A stretch of 64,000 nt of DNA from positions 290,353-354,352 of the forward strand of contig JH720342.1 in NCBI GenBank assembly GCA_000231825.2, given 5' to 3'. Under the pieces are notes generated by a model. That model saw only the letters and a list, made by a program, of their open reading frames with translations, made no database searches and was not told the DNA's origin. The translations under genes were made by a program, and so were the position numbers. This document shows, one piece after another, positions 34,862 through 46,359 of the stretch. Position 1 is the stretch's first letter. The number at the start of each line of letters is the position of its first letter. Source of the stretch: Tetrahymena elliotti 4EA (taxonomy: Eukaryota; Ciliophora; Oligohymenophorea; Hymenostomatida; Tetrahymenidae).

Positions 34862-37748
34862 TCAAAAAAAATTATCCATATTATAATATTGTAATTAAAC
34901 TAATCTTTTTGTTTTTAATAGTTTTAATCTTACTTCTTCTTAATCCTCTTCATCAATGTTCAGTCTTTAAAAAAATTATAAAAATATATAAAAATATTCA
35001 ATTAAAAATTAAAGAATTTGATAGCAGTGAAAAAAAGATTAATTTGAATTAAATTTGAAAATAAATCAGAATAAATTAGGGATTCAGTATGTTGCTTACA
35101 AATTAAATTCTTTATTTATTTAATAATGTATAATTTATATGGAAAACTATTTTTACCTCAGGTCTAAAGTCAAAGTTTAGAGTTTAGAGCATTTTGCTAA
35201 GCTAGATCCCAATCCTTATGCACTCTTTCCTCTAATTTTGTTTTCTCTTTAAAAAAATTATAAAATTATTCAATATTGATAAAGAGATATTGAAAGAATC
35301 AGAAAAAGATAAAAATGTGAATTCAATTTCAAACAACAAATAAAAATTTATGAATAAGATAAGGAATGAATATAAAGTAAACTCAAATAAAGTCAGTCAA
35401 TTTCTCATAAATTAAAGTCTTTATTTTTACATTTAAAGATGCATAATTAATATTGAAAAATTATTATTACTTAAGTGTGAGGGTTAAATTTTAGAGATTA
35501 GAATATTTTACTAAGTTAGATCCTAATTCTTATGTTCCCATTTCACCAATTCTATTCCAACTTTTAAAAGTTATAAAAATAAAAATATGTTTAAAGGAAT
35601 ATTGAAAGAACAAGAAAAATATTTTTACTCAAGGTCTAGAGTCAAAGTTTAGAGATTAGAGCATAATAATAAGCCAGATCCTAATTCTTAACAGCCAATT
35701 TTATCAATACTATTGTGCCTTTTGAAAATTTTATTAAATCATAAAATATTGAATAAAGAAATCTTAAAAGAATAAACAAAGATAAATATTCAGTACATTT
35801 GAAAAAAAAAAATTGGGCATAATATCAAGTAAACCTTATTAATTAAAGTCTTTAAAAATGACAACTAATATTGAAAAACTATTTTTACTTTAGGTTAAGT
35901 GTCACAATTTAGAGATGAGAACATTTTCCTAAGCCAAATCCTAATTTTTATGTACCTTTTTGACCTATATTATTGTTACTTTTAAAAAATTAATATTTTT
36001 AAAATACTGAGTTAATAGATGAAATTTAAAGAACTAAAAAAAGATAAAAACATCAATAAATTTGGAAACAATAAATAAAAATTTATGAAAGAGCCAAACA
36101 AATATCAAGTAAACTTAAATAAATAAATAATTTTGTCAGTAGCTTCTAAATAAAAGTCGTTATTTATTCAAAAATGCATAATTAACATAGAAAAACTATT
36201 TTTACTTAAGATTAAGTGTTAAAGTTTAGAGATTAGAGCATTTTGCTAAGTCAGATCCTAATTATTACCCACCCTTTTGATCAATATTATTGTGGCTTTT
36301 GAAAAATGATAAAAATGTAAAATATTCTATAAAGAATAGAGAAAGAATGAGGAAAAGATAAAAATCTGAATTCAATTAGAAAACAACGTTGACTAAAAGT
36401 ATTTAATTAATTAGTCATGAAAAACTATTTTTACCTCAAGTCAAGACTCAAAATTTAGAGATTAGAGCATTTTGCTAAGTTTGATACTAATCCTTTGACA
36501 CTCATTTTATCCAAATTATTGCTACTTTGAAATAATTTTTAAAAATAGATAATATATTCAAAGAATGATAAAAATAAAAAATGTCAAATTGAAAAAAATA
36601 AATAAAACTAATGAATGAACCAAAAATATATCAAGGAAACCCAATAAAATAAATCAGTTGGTAGTTCATAAATTCAAGTCTTTTTTTCTTCTAAAATGCA
36701 TAATAAATATTTAAAAACTATTTTACCACAGGTCTAGAATCAAAGTTTAGAGACTAGAGCATTGCGGTAAGCTAGATCCTCTTCTTTATGCAACAATTCC
36801 ACCAAAATTACAGAAACTTTTAAAAATTTCAGATAAAGAAATATTAAATAAAAGACAAAAAAAGATGAATTAAATTTTGAAATATTTGTGCCAAATAAAA
36901 AGTAAACCCAAATAAATCAATAAATAACTCATAAATTCAAGACTTAATTTTTCAAAAATGAAAAATTAATATCGAATTAATAATTATTTTTACTTTATTT
37001 AAAGATTCAAAGTTTAGAGGTTAGAGCATTTTGCTAGGCCAGTTACTAACCCCTTTACTCCCATTTCATCTATTTTATTCCAACTTATAAAAATATAAAT
37101 GAATATTGAAAGAATCAGTAAAATATTAAATTGTGAATTAAAATTCTAAAAAATTAATAAACCGGCCAAAGGAATATATAGTAAACCCAACAAAACTAGT
37201 GAGTGAGTTGATAATAATTGAAGCCTTTATCTAATGAAATATGCATAATCAATATTGAAAAACTATTTTTACCTCAAGTCAACAGTCAAAGTTTAGAGAT
37301 CAGAGCATTTTGCTAAGCCAGATCCTAATTCTTAAACACCCGTTTAGCCTATTTAATTCTAGCTTTTAAAGTGATAAAATTATAAAATATAGAATAAAGG
37401 AATATTATTTGAAAGAATCAGAAAAAATAAAAAAGGAGGAGGGAGGAGGGGATAAGAAAAGGGGGTATATTTCTTAAATTCTAAAACGAGAGTCCAATTA
37501 AATTGTTAGTAAAATCTCCTATTCATTTTTCATTTGGATCTTTAATCTCCCTTCTCCTTCCAAATAAATTCGCCAGTCAGTTAGTTGCTCGCTCATAAAT
37601 TAAAGTCTTTATTTGTTCATTCAAAAATAGATAATTAATATTGAAAAGCTATTTTTACCACAGGTTAAGGGTCAAAGTTTAGAGATTAGAACATTGTAAT
37701 AAGATAGATCCTAATTATTATGTACCCAAATCACCAATATTATTGCAA
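34862..37748 (-). CDS. Leucine-rich repeat protein, 3' complete
   Basis: Minus-strand array of one-repeat exons: 37748-37659, 37362-37273, 37083-36994, 36816-36727, 36524-36435, 36295-36206, 35978-35889, 35718-35629, 35560-35471 and 35246-35157, all exactly 90 nt in phase 2. The last exon, 34964-34862, encodes LNIDEEDQEEVRLKLLKTKR then LVQLQYYNMDNFF and TGA; its lysine-rich KxKRLV tail is shared with the LRR genes at 46360, 58464 and 62867, which supports it as the true terminal exon. Introns resemble those at 1-3169. The 5' end is not found; a diverged exon may lie at 37928-37980. Probable protein-binding role. Confidence 0.8.
37429..37563. repeat. Purine-rich/pyrimidine-rich tract in an LRR intron
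   Basis: G/A-only run at about 37432-37471 (GGAGGAGGGAGGAGGGG core) followed after about 75 bp by a C/T run (TCTCCCTTCTCCTTCC). It interrupts the otherwise conserved LRR intron and looks like an insertion. The two halves are roughly complementary and could fold back. Confidence 0.6.
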
Positions 37749-38765
37749 CTTTTAAAAATGACAAAAAATAATATTTAATATTGAAAGAATGAGAAAAACA
37801 TAAAAATGTAAATGAAAATTTGAAAAAAATATATCAAAATAAACGAATGAACTAAATAAACCAAAATAAGTTATACAGTCAATCAATTGTTTTTAAATTT
37901 AAGACTTTGCTTATTCAAAAAAATTACCTCAAATTTACATCTATACTTTAATATTAAGATAATTATGAGCTAAGTAACTTTTAATAAATAAATAAATATG
38001 AAAATATTTATTTGAGTCTTAGAAATTGTGAGTACATCTTAGAGTTTTGTAAAATATTTTATGTTCTCTGTTAACATCGATTTATTTTTTTAACTTTCTT
38101 AGAAAAATTGAATATTAATTAATTAACAATGAATTTCAAAAATGTAATTAACTTTTTCAAATAAATATTATGAATAATTTCAAAACAAATAAAATTATCT
38201 AAATATTTCTTACAAAACTTTAAATAAAATTTTTTAATGGGAAAGAAATGTATTAAATTGTTTAGATAAAATAAGATTTTAATATCAATAAGCCAGAAAG
38301 AATCGTTTGGCATAATTAATACTTTTTTTGAACATATTTTAGATAATTAAAATATTTTATATTTATTTTTTTTCATAGAAATTTACTGTAAATCCTTAAA
38401 GCGATTACAAATCTTGTACGATAAAGAAAATTTGAATTATAGTTGGGGTCCAAGATTATTCAAAAATTAAAGGACAGATCTGAGATGTCAATAAAAAATG
38501 AAAATAATATGATAGATATTTTTAAAGATTTTTGTTCAAAAATATCAAAATATTTTAAATTTTCCAATAAATTACTAAAAATAGTTGTTGTTGCTATTTA
38601 TTATTGATTTACTCTATTTTTTGAACACTTTAAAGATCAACGAAAAAATAGAAAAATTATGACTTGAGATAATTAATAATATCAAATTATTTTGATTCTT
38701 TTTTATTTGATAATATTTGATAAAAAAACACTGAATCAATACCACAATTAAATAATTTAGTAGAA
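37749..38765. other. Intergenic, probable 5' end of the LRR gene
   Basis: A minus-strand stretch at 37980-37928 reads LLSSQLSQYQSIDVNLR before a GTAATT donor, in the phase needed for the LRR gene, so it may be a diverged upstream exon. A similar sequence occurs near 26755-26810. No start codon could be fixed. The rest is AT-rich with nothing recognised. Confidence 0.4.
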
Positions 38766-40028
38766 ATGAGCTAAGTTTTAGAGACTATGATAGAAATTGA
38801 AGACTCAAATATTTATTTAAGCAATGAGGGAAATAAATCAGCTGAAACTTCAACAGATTTTGATACATCTCTTGTCCCAGATTTATTTAAAAACTAAACA
38901 GAGCAAGATATTCATAATAACAATGTTTATTAACAAAAATTAATCAGATTGTAGAACAAATTGGAAAGCAAAAGGAGTAAAAAGTATCAAAAAATGTTTG
39001 TAGGCATCCCTTTTCTTCTGTAATAAAATATCGGATATAAAGATTAATTTACTATTTTTGGAGGTATAACTGTCCATATAGGAAAAGACTTATATTTAGA
39101 AAGCTAATATCAAAAGACTTCAATAGGCGATAATTTTAGGTAGCCAGTTGAATTGATATTTAATAAAGATAATTGCAGATACGATTGTCTTTATTTAGCC
39201 TAATAAAAAGGAAGGTTGGAATTTGAGATTCTCATAGAACTCTGCTACAGAAAATAAGACTAAGATTATAAGCAATTAGGAGATTTGCTTAGCTTTTACC
39301 AAACAAATGTAAAAAAAGTAAAAATATTAGAAGAAAGAGTTCTTAAAATTAGAAAAGATGAACTATAAGAGATAGAAAATCAGTATTAGTAGTTTGTAGT
39401 TTACTGTAAGCAATAAATAAATAATAAAAGTCCAAGTGAAATTTACAGGTATTGTATAGGAAGATTAAACTTTGCTATGGGTGATATTGAGATCTAATAT
39501 TCTGGTTTTTCTTAAGGTTATTTATATTTATTAGGAATCAATGGTGATATTTACTAGCAATTATTTTTGAGAGGAAAGTAAATTAGTCTCTAATCAAAAG
39601 AAACTCCAAAAATAACTCTTTCTTAATAGGCAATATTATAAAGAATAGACTTTGATAACAAAATTGATCATACAGTATAATATAAAATAAAAACAATAGA
39701 TGGCTTTGAAATTTCTGTTAAGGAAAAGCTAGTAAAAGTTGAGAGTCCATTCACTCTTCATTAAATAACTTAAATAGATCATATATGTTACATAATTGAA
39801 TGTGAAATTGATAACAATGATATTTTAAATTTGATATAGCATAGAGAAAAATTAGTGATAGAAAATAACTTCAAATCATATGAAGATTATATGGCATCTC
39901 TAATATAGTAAAATCTTAACGATGTCGAATATACAGTACTATCTGAATAATTTCTGTAAAAATACTATCCAGAGTAGTATAAATCTAATCTCTAAAAATA
40001 AACTGAAAATACTTAACAATCAATATGA
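38766..40028 (+). CDS. Basic/PAS-like family protein, divergent member
   Basis: Single exon, 420 codons plus TGA, start MSQVLETMIEIEDSN. Most diverged member in the window, on the opposite strand from its nearest relatives. A basic stretch (LESKRSKKYQKMFVG) follows the polar N-terminus. PAS-like block: YCIGRLNFAMGDIEIQYSG, FSQGYLYLLGING, FLRGKQISLQ, ILQRIDFDNK and TIDGFEISVKEKL, keeping the xIDGF position of TFDGF. The C-terminal block is YEDYMASLIQQNLNDVEYTVLSEQFLQKYY, matching DVEYSV...F-x-x-KYY of the others. A helical, charged segment near residues 180-215 may be a coiled coil. Confidence 0.8.
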
Positions 40029-41164
40029 GTTTTTTAGCTCAATAAAAATAAATTCAATCTCAAATTACTACTAAGCACTAAAAACAAATATATCATATTT
40101 ATTCTTAATTTTACTATTTTTATCCGCTCTTCAATTTTTTCTTATTTTAATCATTAATAATATTAATTGTGTTATCTCGATTGCTTGTTCATTATTAAAA
40201 ATATGTTTACAAACAACACTGTAATTCTCTTCCTAAATTTATTATTATTATGTTATTTTGTTTCATTTTAAGCTAGCTCTTTAATATTTTAATAATTTTT
40301 GCTAGTTCAAAAAGAAATAGACAGACTTTAAGTTCAAACTACTTTAATATAAAATAAAATCAGAATTAATTGTTCTGAATTATTTTTTTTAAACAACAAC
40401 AAATATCCTTTTATTATTTATTAATAAAAAATATTTTTCCTCTCAAATATTCTTTTAAATGATAATAATTTAGCGAAATAATTCATAAATATCTTAATTT
40501 TTAAAAATATTATTATTTAACTCAGATACAAATATATTTGGCTCATATATAGTTTAAAACTTTGTTTATTCCACTAAATAGAGAATAAATCATATGAATC
40601 TTTGTAAAATAAATCCAGTTTTATCAAACTTAAATTTGAAATGAATTAAAAAATGTTGGTTTTCTTATTTTTGTTTTTTTCATGATCAAATTTGATAACA
40701 ATATTTTTTTTGATTCCCTTATTTTTGTGGTAGCTACCACAAATAAAAAATTTAAAAGCTAATAAATCAATTTAAAATTGAGTGTTCAAAAATATAAAAA
40801 AATGAATTATTTTGTTGTTTTAGGTCTCAAAAAAGATATATAAATTTCAATATTGATGACAAATAATTAGTTTTAAGTAATTTATTGTCTAAAATTGTGA
40901 AGGATAAAAATGAAAGATTAACATTTAATTTAATTATGTGGTAAAAAAAAGATAGAGATTTGTTTGAAAATATGTTAAAAACCTAATCTAATTACTTAAC
41001 TCAAAATATACTATGTCAGGAAACCTAATTAATTAATAGGAACGCTGATATTAATTATAAAAGATATTGGTGGTTAATTAGTTATTTTATTGTAACTATA
41101 AGCTAAAATATCGCTTTAATTCTTTATTATCATAAAATATTAATTAAAATAAGAAAATTAAATA
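40029..41164. other. Intergenic
   Basis: AT-rich, no gene seen. It holds a perfect palindrome at 40724-40743, listed separately. Confidence 0.6.
40724..40743. promoter_or_regulatory. Perfect 20-bp palindrome
   Basis: TTTGTGGTAGCTACCACAAA reads the same on both strands with no spacer. It lies about 420 bp upstream of the pepsin-fold gene. Candidate site for a dimeric DNA-binding protein; function not shown. Confidence 0.5.
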
Positions 41165-42433
41165 ATGGTGAGTATTTTATTATTGATTGGAGTTCTTATC
41201 TCTCCTTATATCTATTGTGAAGAAACAATTAGCACTTATACAGATTATACTCAACTTCCAACTTTAATTAATTTAAATATAGGAACTCCATCCACTCCTC
41301 TTGTGTTGAGAATCAATTTTGGCACAAAGACTTATTCTAATCTAGGTTAATTTATTCTTGATGAAAGTATAAAATAGACTAACCCTTAATACTACGATTA
41401 ACTTTAAAGAATTGGAGTAAAAAAATTCTATAGTCTAAGTAAAAGTTCTACTTCTTAAATTGAAGAGCCTTTTAAAAGAAATGATGATTTTGACTATGGA
41501 GGTCAGATTTCAGGTGTAATAGCAAAAGACGTTTTATCCTATAATAACATTAAAAGTATTTATGAGTTTGCATGTGTTAAGAATGCTTATAATATGAATC
41601 AAATTTATTATAATGGGATTGTCATTTTTAACAGATTAAATGATAATTTTATTGATCAAATGTTTTCATCTCATGCTATTAAAACAAGTGATTACATTTT
41701 AGCTGGATCCAAATATAATCTGCCAATTGACGATCATACTTTTTAAGAGATAAAAAGTATTAAAATAACATTTGATTTAGATGGTAATTCTGACTATTAT
41801 AATATTCCTTCAAACCCATTGGTTAGCAACTCAGATACTTTCCAAATAATGAGCTATGGAATGTATCTAAATGAAGAAGATGTAACTGATAAAATTAAAT
41901 AGAGAAGAATTACTCTTGACTAAATAACAGATGTAAGTAATAAAATAAATGATGGAATGTATATTCCTTCTGATCTATTCTAAATAATAAAGAAGAAACA
42001 AAATCTTCCAGATAATCAAATTTACTATAACTGCAAATCTTGTTAATGCAATGAAGTTAAAAGCTTTCCAAAAATAACTCTGTATACAGAATCATATATA
42101 ATTGTAATAAAACCAAATTAGTATTTGTAAAGTTATAATGACGAATGCTATGCTAACATAAATAAAGCACATAGTTTTATTATTGCTTCTTCATTATTAT
42201 TTAATGCTAATATAAAAATTATGTATTAAAAATAAAATAATTCTGTCAAAATTATTAACACAAAACTAATAAATCATTTGGATTTAACATTAATACTTGT
42301 TATTTTCCCTGTTCTAAATGGGCTTGCTCTAATAGGCCTATTTTTTATTTGCATTTTATGGGGTTTAAATTTCAGATCGATTAAAATAGAGTACCTAGTA
42401 GATATTTAAAGAACAAAATATAAGCGCATATGA
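41165..42433 (+). CDS. Pepsin-fold (A1-like) membrane protein lacking catalytic Asp
   Basis: Single exon, 422 codons plus TGA. Residues 1-18 (MVSILLLIGVLISPYIYC) are a signal peptide. LINLNIGTPSTPLVLRI at about 34-50 is the typical N-terminal strand of pepsin-like proteases, but the catalytic DTG that should follow is N51-F52-G53. The second site, normally D(S/T)G before a Pro-containing helix, is N262-D263-G264 ahead of MYIPSDLFQII. Both catalytic aspartates are therefore replaced or shifted, so it is probably a non-catalytic relative. YNCKSCQC at about 290 is a local Cys cluster. A single membrane helix (about 375-402, LTLILVIFPVLNGLALIGLF...) precedes a short basic tail. Type I surface or endomembrane protein inferred. 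Confidence 0.75.
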
Positions 42434-43580
42434 AAAAATATTAACATAGATTAAACATTTTAAAAGTAAATTCTAATTAAAAATCCTTTTGTATTTTGTA
42501 ATTTCTTTTTATTTCTTTCATCTATTTACCTGTTAATAACTCGAAATCAATTAGTGTGCTCTATTTTTTATTGAAATTAAAATAATTAGATAAAAGAAAC
42601 CACAAAATGGAAATTGAAAATGTATTTTTATTTTTAAAATAAGTTTTATTAAATAGATGTTTTTCTCAAATTCAAAAAGTTATCGAAATTGCTTGGCCTT
42701 TTTTCATATATTTTTCAGCCAGTATTAAAATTAAAAATATACCTAATTTTGATAATTCATATAATAAAAATAATAATAGAAATAAAATATTTCCTAAAAG
42801 TTATTTATTCAACTTAATAATTTCTATTATTATTTGTTTACAGTATTAAAAAGGGTATTTTCATGGAAATAGGATCATAAAGATTGATTTACTCTCTCTA
42901 AATCTTGTTTGGTTTAGTAGGTACACCCCAAGAATTCACCAAAACATGTTAGTAGAGGATAATTATTTTTAGAACATACGCACTTTAATGAAAAATGAAT
43001 TAAAAATAATTTATTTATGTATAAATATTTGTAGTAGAGGTTATTTTTTGTATTATTATGAGAAAATAGGGAGTATAAAAGTAAAAATATTTGATAAGTT
43101 AATAGTAAATCTGGGAATAAATATAAATTTTTGGTCGATTGATATTTTTAAAAAAATCAATTTAAAACCAGGGCAGAATTAAAAAAATGTATGCTTGCCC
43201 TTAGGGTTTGTTGTATCGTTTTCTATTTTATATTTTTATTATGTTAGATTTGATTAATTTTTGAATTTTTCTTAACTCTACTTCACTTAGCTAAAAGTGG
43301 AAATTTTAATGAATTAAATTTAATGCTTTTAGAAAAAATCCCATTCACTGATCTTGTCGTATCAAAACCGCAATTTTTGAATGGGATTTGGCTAAAATAA
43401 ATTCACAATTATATTTAAATAAGTGAAATTGTAATAGATTGAATCAACACTGTTATTATTAAGCACTTATCCTATTAAAATTTACCCAAAAATTTGATCA
43501 TCTTTTTAGCAAAGTTAATTAAAAAATAAGATTTACTAAAGTTTAAAAGAAAGAATAAGCATCAATTTTTATTAATATAA
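42434..43580. other. Intergenic
   Basis: No gene seen; the short frame 42988-43182 has no conserved features. A stem-loop at 43336-43389 is listed separately. Confidence 0.6.
43336..43389. other. Stem-loop, 12-bp perfect arms
   Basis: AAATCCCATTCA (43336-43347) and TGAATGGGATTT (43378-43389) are perfect complements around a 30-nt loop that itself holds TGAT/ATCA arms. GC content is above the surroundings. Could be a small structured RNA or the footprint of a tiny inverted-repeat element. Confidence 0.5.
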
Positions 43581-45680
43581 ATGAGTAATATTATAAAACT
43601 TTTTGATATATTTTCTATGCCTTTCACTTTTAATTTGAAAGAGAAAGAACTTAAAAGAAAAACTTTTGTTGGAGGTATTGTCTCTTTGATAGTCATTACT
43701 GTAGGAGCTATTTATTTTGGCTATCTTTGCTATCTTTACTCTAATAACTTGATTAATCCTATCATTAATGAAACCTACCAAACTTTAAATTATGATTTTA
43801 AAATGCCAATTTACAATAATTAAATGGCATTTTAGCTATTCATGTCAAACGGATAGACACTAGACTAATTTTAGCAAGCTGCTGGTGTTACATATGCTAT
43901 ACCTCTAGTAAACTACATATCACCTGATCTGAATAATAATTCATAGTTGAAATAAACTCCATTAAATATTGTAAAATGTTCAGACTCTTCTTTAAATGGC
44001 TTTTATTGCTTTGATTTCACTCCAATTAGTAATATTTAAAATAAAATGGATATTGGTTTTGATAAAAATTAGATTGGTAACTATAGATTTGAAATAAGCA
44101 TCGCATTATGTAACACTTAGCCATTTATTTCTACTTATAATTGCGCTAGTTCCCCATAAATTTAAAGTGATTTTCTAAAAATAACTAATAAGTTAACAAT
44201 GAAGATAACAACATAAAAGTATAACACTTAAACATAGATCTTTCAGTAATTCACAAAAAAAGAACAAATCTAGATTTAAGATACTTTAACAAATATATTA
44301 AAAATAAATCTTTTAAAGACTAACTCAACTATCCATTAAGGTTTTATAACATAAAACGCTGAATATCAAAGCTATATTTCTGATTATAATAAAGAAAACT
44401 TATATTTTACTTAATCTGCGATTTAGTAACAAAACAAAAATAACCTGAATTTGGTTTCTATAATATAGTTTTAAATAGGAAGTTATGAATTAAAATAGAA
44501 TATACAATATCCACAATTCACTTCAATCTTAGCTTAATTTATGAGTGCATTTAATGTAATAATAATCCTAGGAATTATTGCACAATTTTCTGCTTAAAGT
44601 GACATTTTAACCGACTTTGCAGAGCTTCAGTTAAAATCGCATTTTAAACATAACGCATGGAGATATTTGATTTCTAAAAATGAAAATAAAATTCAAGAAA
44701 AATCCTTCTCTTAAAATTTAACTCAACTTCATTTTTCACTAAAAAATTTATCTTTCTAACAGTATTTAGAAAAATACCTGAACTTAAGCTTTATGAAAAG
44801 GTAATTATTAGTTTAATTAAATATTATTTATTTTTTGAGATCTCATTTCATTTTTATATACTATATTAGGGTAAAGTTATTGCTGGTGAATAAATTTTTT
44901 GACAAAGCTGTTGTTAAAAATAATGAAGAGAAAGAGTTTAAGAAATTAATAGATTAAGCTTCTTAGTAATTTAGCGTAATTGATCTTTAAAAAGAGTTAA
45001 TATAAATGAAAATAATTTTAAAAATGTTGCTTTCACCTGAGTAGTATGCAGCAATTTAGCTTTGTGGATATCGCTTTAAGCCTGAAAATTAAAATTAAGA
45101 TTGTGACTAAGCAAAAGAAATAGATTAATAGAAGAAAAGAATTTGCAACGCAAATAATTCTAAACATGAAGCAAAATAATTTAAATAAAATAATTCAACA
45201 AAAGAGTAAATCAGATAAAATAGTATGCAAAAAGAATTAGAGTAAGTAAAATTTGTTAAACCACCTGAAACACAATTAGATAATAAGGATACTTAAGACT
45301 AAAGATCTTTAATTAAGCAAGATAATGAGCTTGCATCTAATTAATAATTAAAAGAAAAGATTATTGTTCCAGGAAAAGAATCTAATTAAATAAATTCCAC
45401 AAATAATTAGTAAAATCAGCTTTAAAAAATTTTGTTTGACAAGTAGAGTTCAGGAACAAATAGTAATGATAATTCTAGTTAGAGTGAAGATAATAATTTA
45501 AATAACAAAGATATTGAAAATAGTAATCAAAATCACTTAGATATTTTAGAAGAAATAAATAATAATATGAACTAATTTTAGACATGTATTGAGAGATTCT
45601 TTGATGACAAAAATACTAAGTCAGAAATTGATAAGAGAATATTAAGTTGTATGATAGGAATTCACAATTAAAATAATTGA
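43581..45680 (+). CDS. Two-pass membrane protein with long Q/N-rich cytosolic tail
   Basis: Two exons, 43581-44800 and 44870-45680 (69-nt intron GTAATT...TTAG, phase 2), 676 codons plus TGA. The start MSNIIKLFDIFSMPFTF is preceded by an A-rich context. Membrane helix 1 is about residues 30-52 (FVGGIVSLIVITVGAIYFGY); helix 2 about 314-337 (NVIIILGIIAQF). The segment between (about 260 residues, with NETYQT and several Cys) should be lumenal or extracellular. After residue 400 the tail has a helical part and then a long low-complexity stretch rich in Q, N, K and S. The arrangement recalls ciliate-specific putative transmembrane proteins; no function is assigned. A minus-strand standard-code frame over its start is a shadow. 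Confidence 0.85.
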
Positions 45681-46359
45681 AACCTATTTATTAATTATAT
45701 ATATCAAATTAGAGTATAAAATTTCAAGTCTGATGCTTTGCATAAGAATTAATTTTAAAAGTTTTTTATTTTTCATCTATGTAAAAATACATTATAAAAT
45801 TTTTGAGCTTCATCTTTTAAATTAAAAATGTTATTTAAAAATTGTGATATTTTTTTGATAAATATGTTTGGAATATTGTTAAATTTCTTCACTAATCAAT
45901 ATTATTAAATTCTTTTCCAAATTAATTAAGTATTTTCAATTGATTTCCAAGTTCTTTTTTTAATTTTAAGAAATTTATTTTGATTCAGAAAGTTATTAAA
46001 AATTCATAACAACAATAAAAAAATAATGTCATATATAGATTATTATCAAGATTTAGAATCAGTAATATATTAATGTAGCTATATTAGCAATTATATATTA
46101 TTTTTATCTTATCAAAAGTTTCTGATATCCCCTTTAGAGTAACAGGTTAATGTCCATATTAACTTAATGTAATATTCATTAATCTAATTTTTATATGCTA
46201 ATTTTCCAAAAATTATTCAAAATTAAATTCTTTTTTTCAATTAAAACTAAAAATGAATTTAAATCATTTGTGAGGTGACTAGTATTTATTTGATGATTTA
46301 AATAATAAAAAAATTAAAATTATTTTAAACGAATATTTAAAATTGTTGTTAATCAAAAG
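45681..46359. other. Intergenic, possible first exon of the LRR gene
   Basis: A plus-strand frame from ATG 46195 reads MLIFQKLFKIKFFFSI then KTKNEFKSFV and reaches a GT (GTGACT) near 46275 in the phase of the following LRR exon. This could be the missing first exon, but the donor is atypical. Confidence 0.3.
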
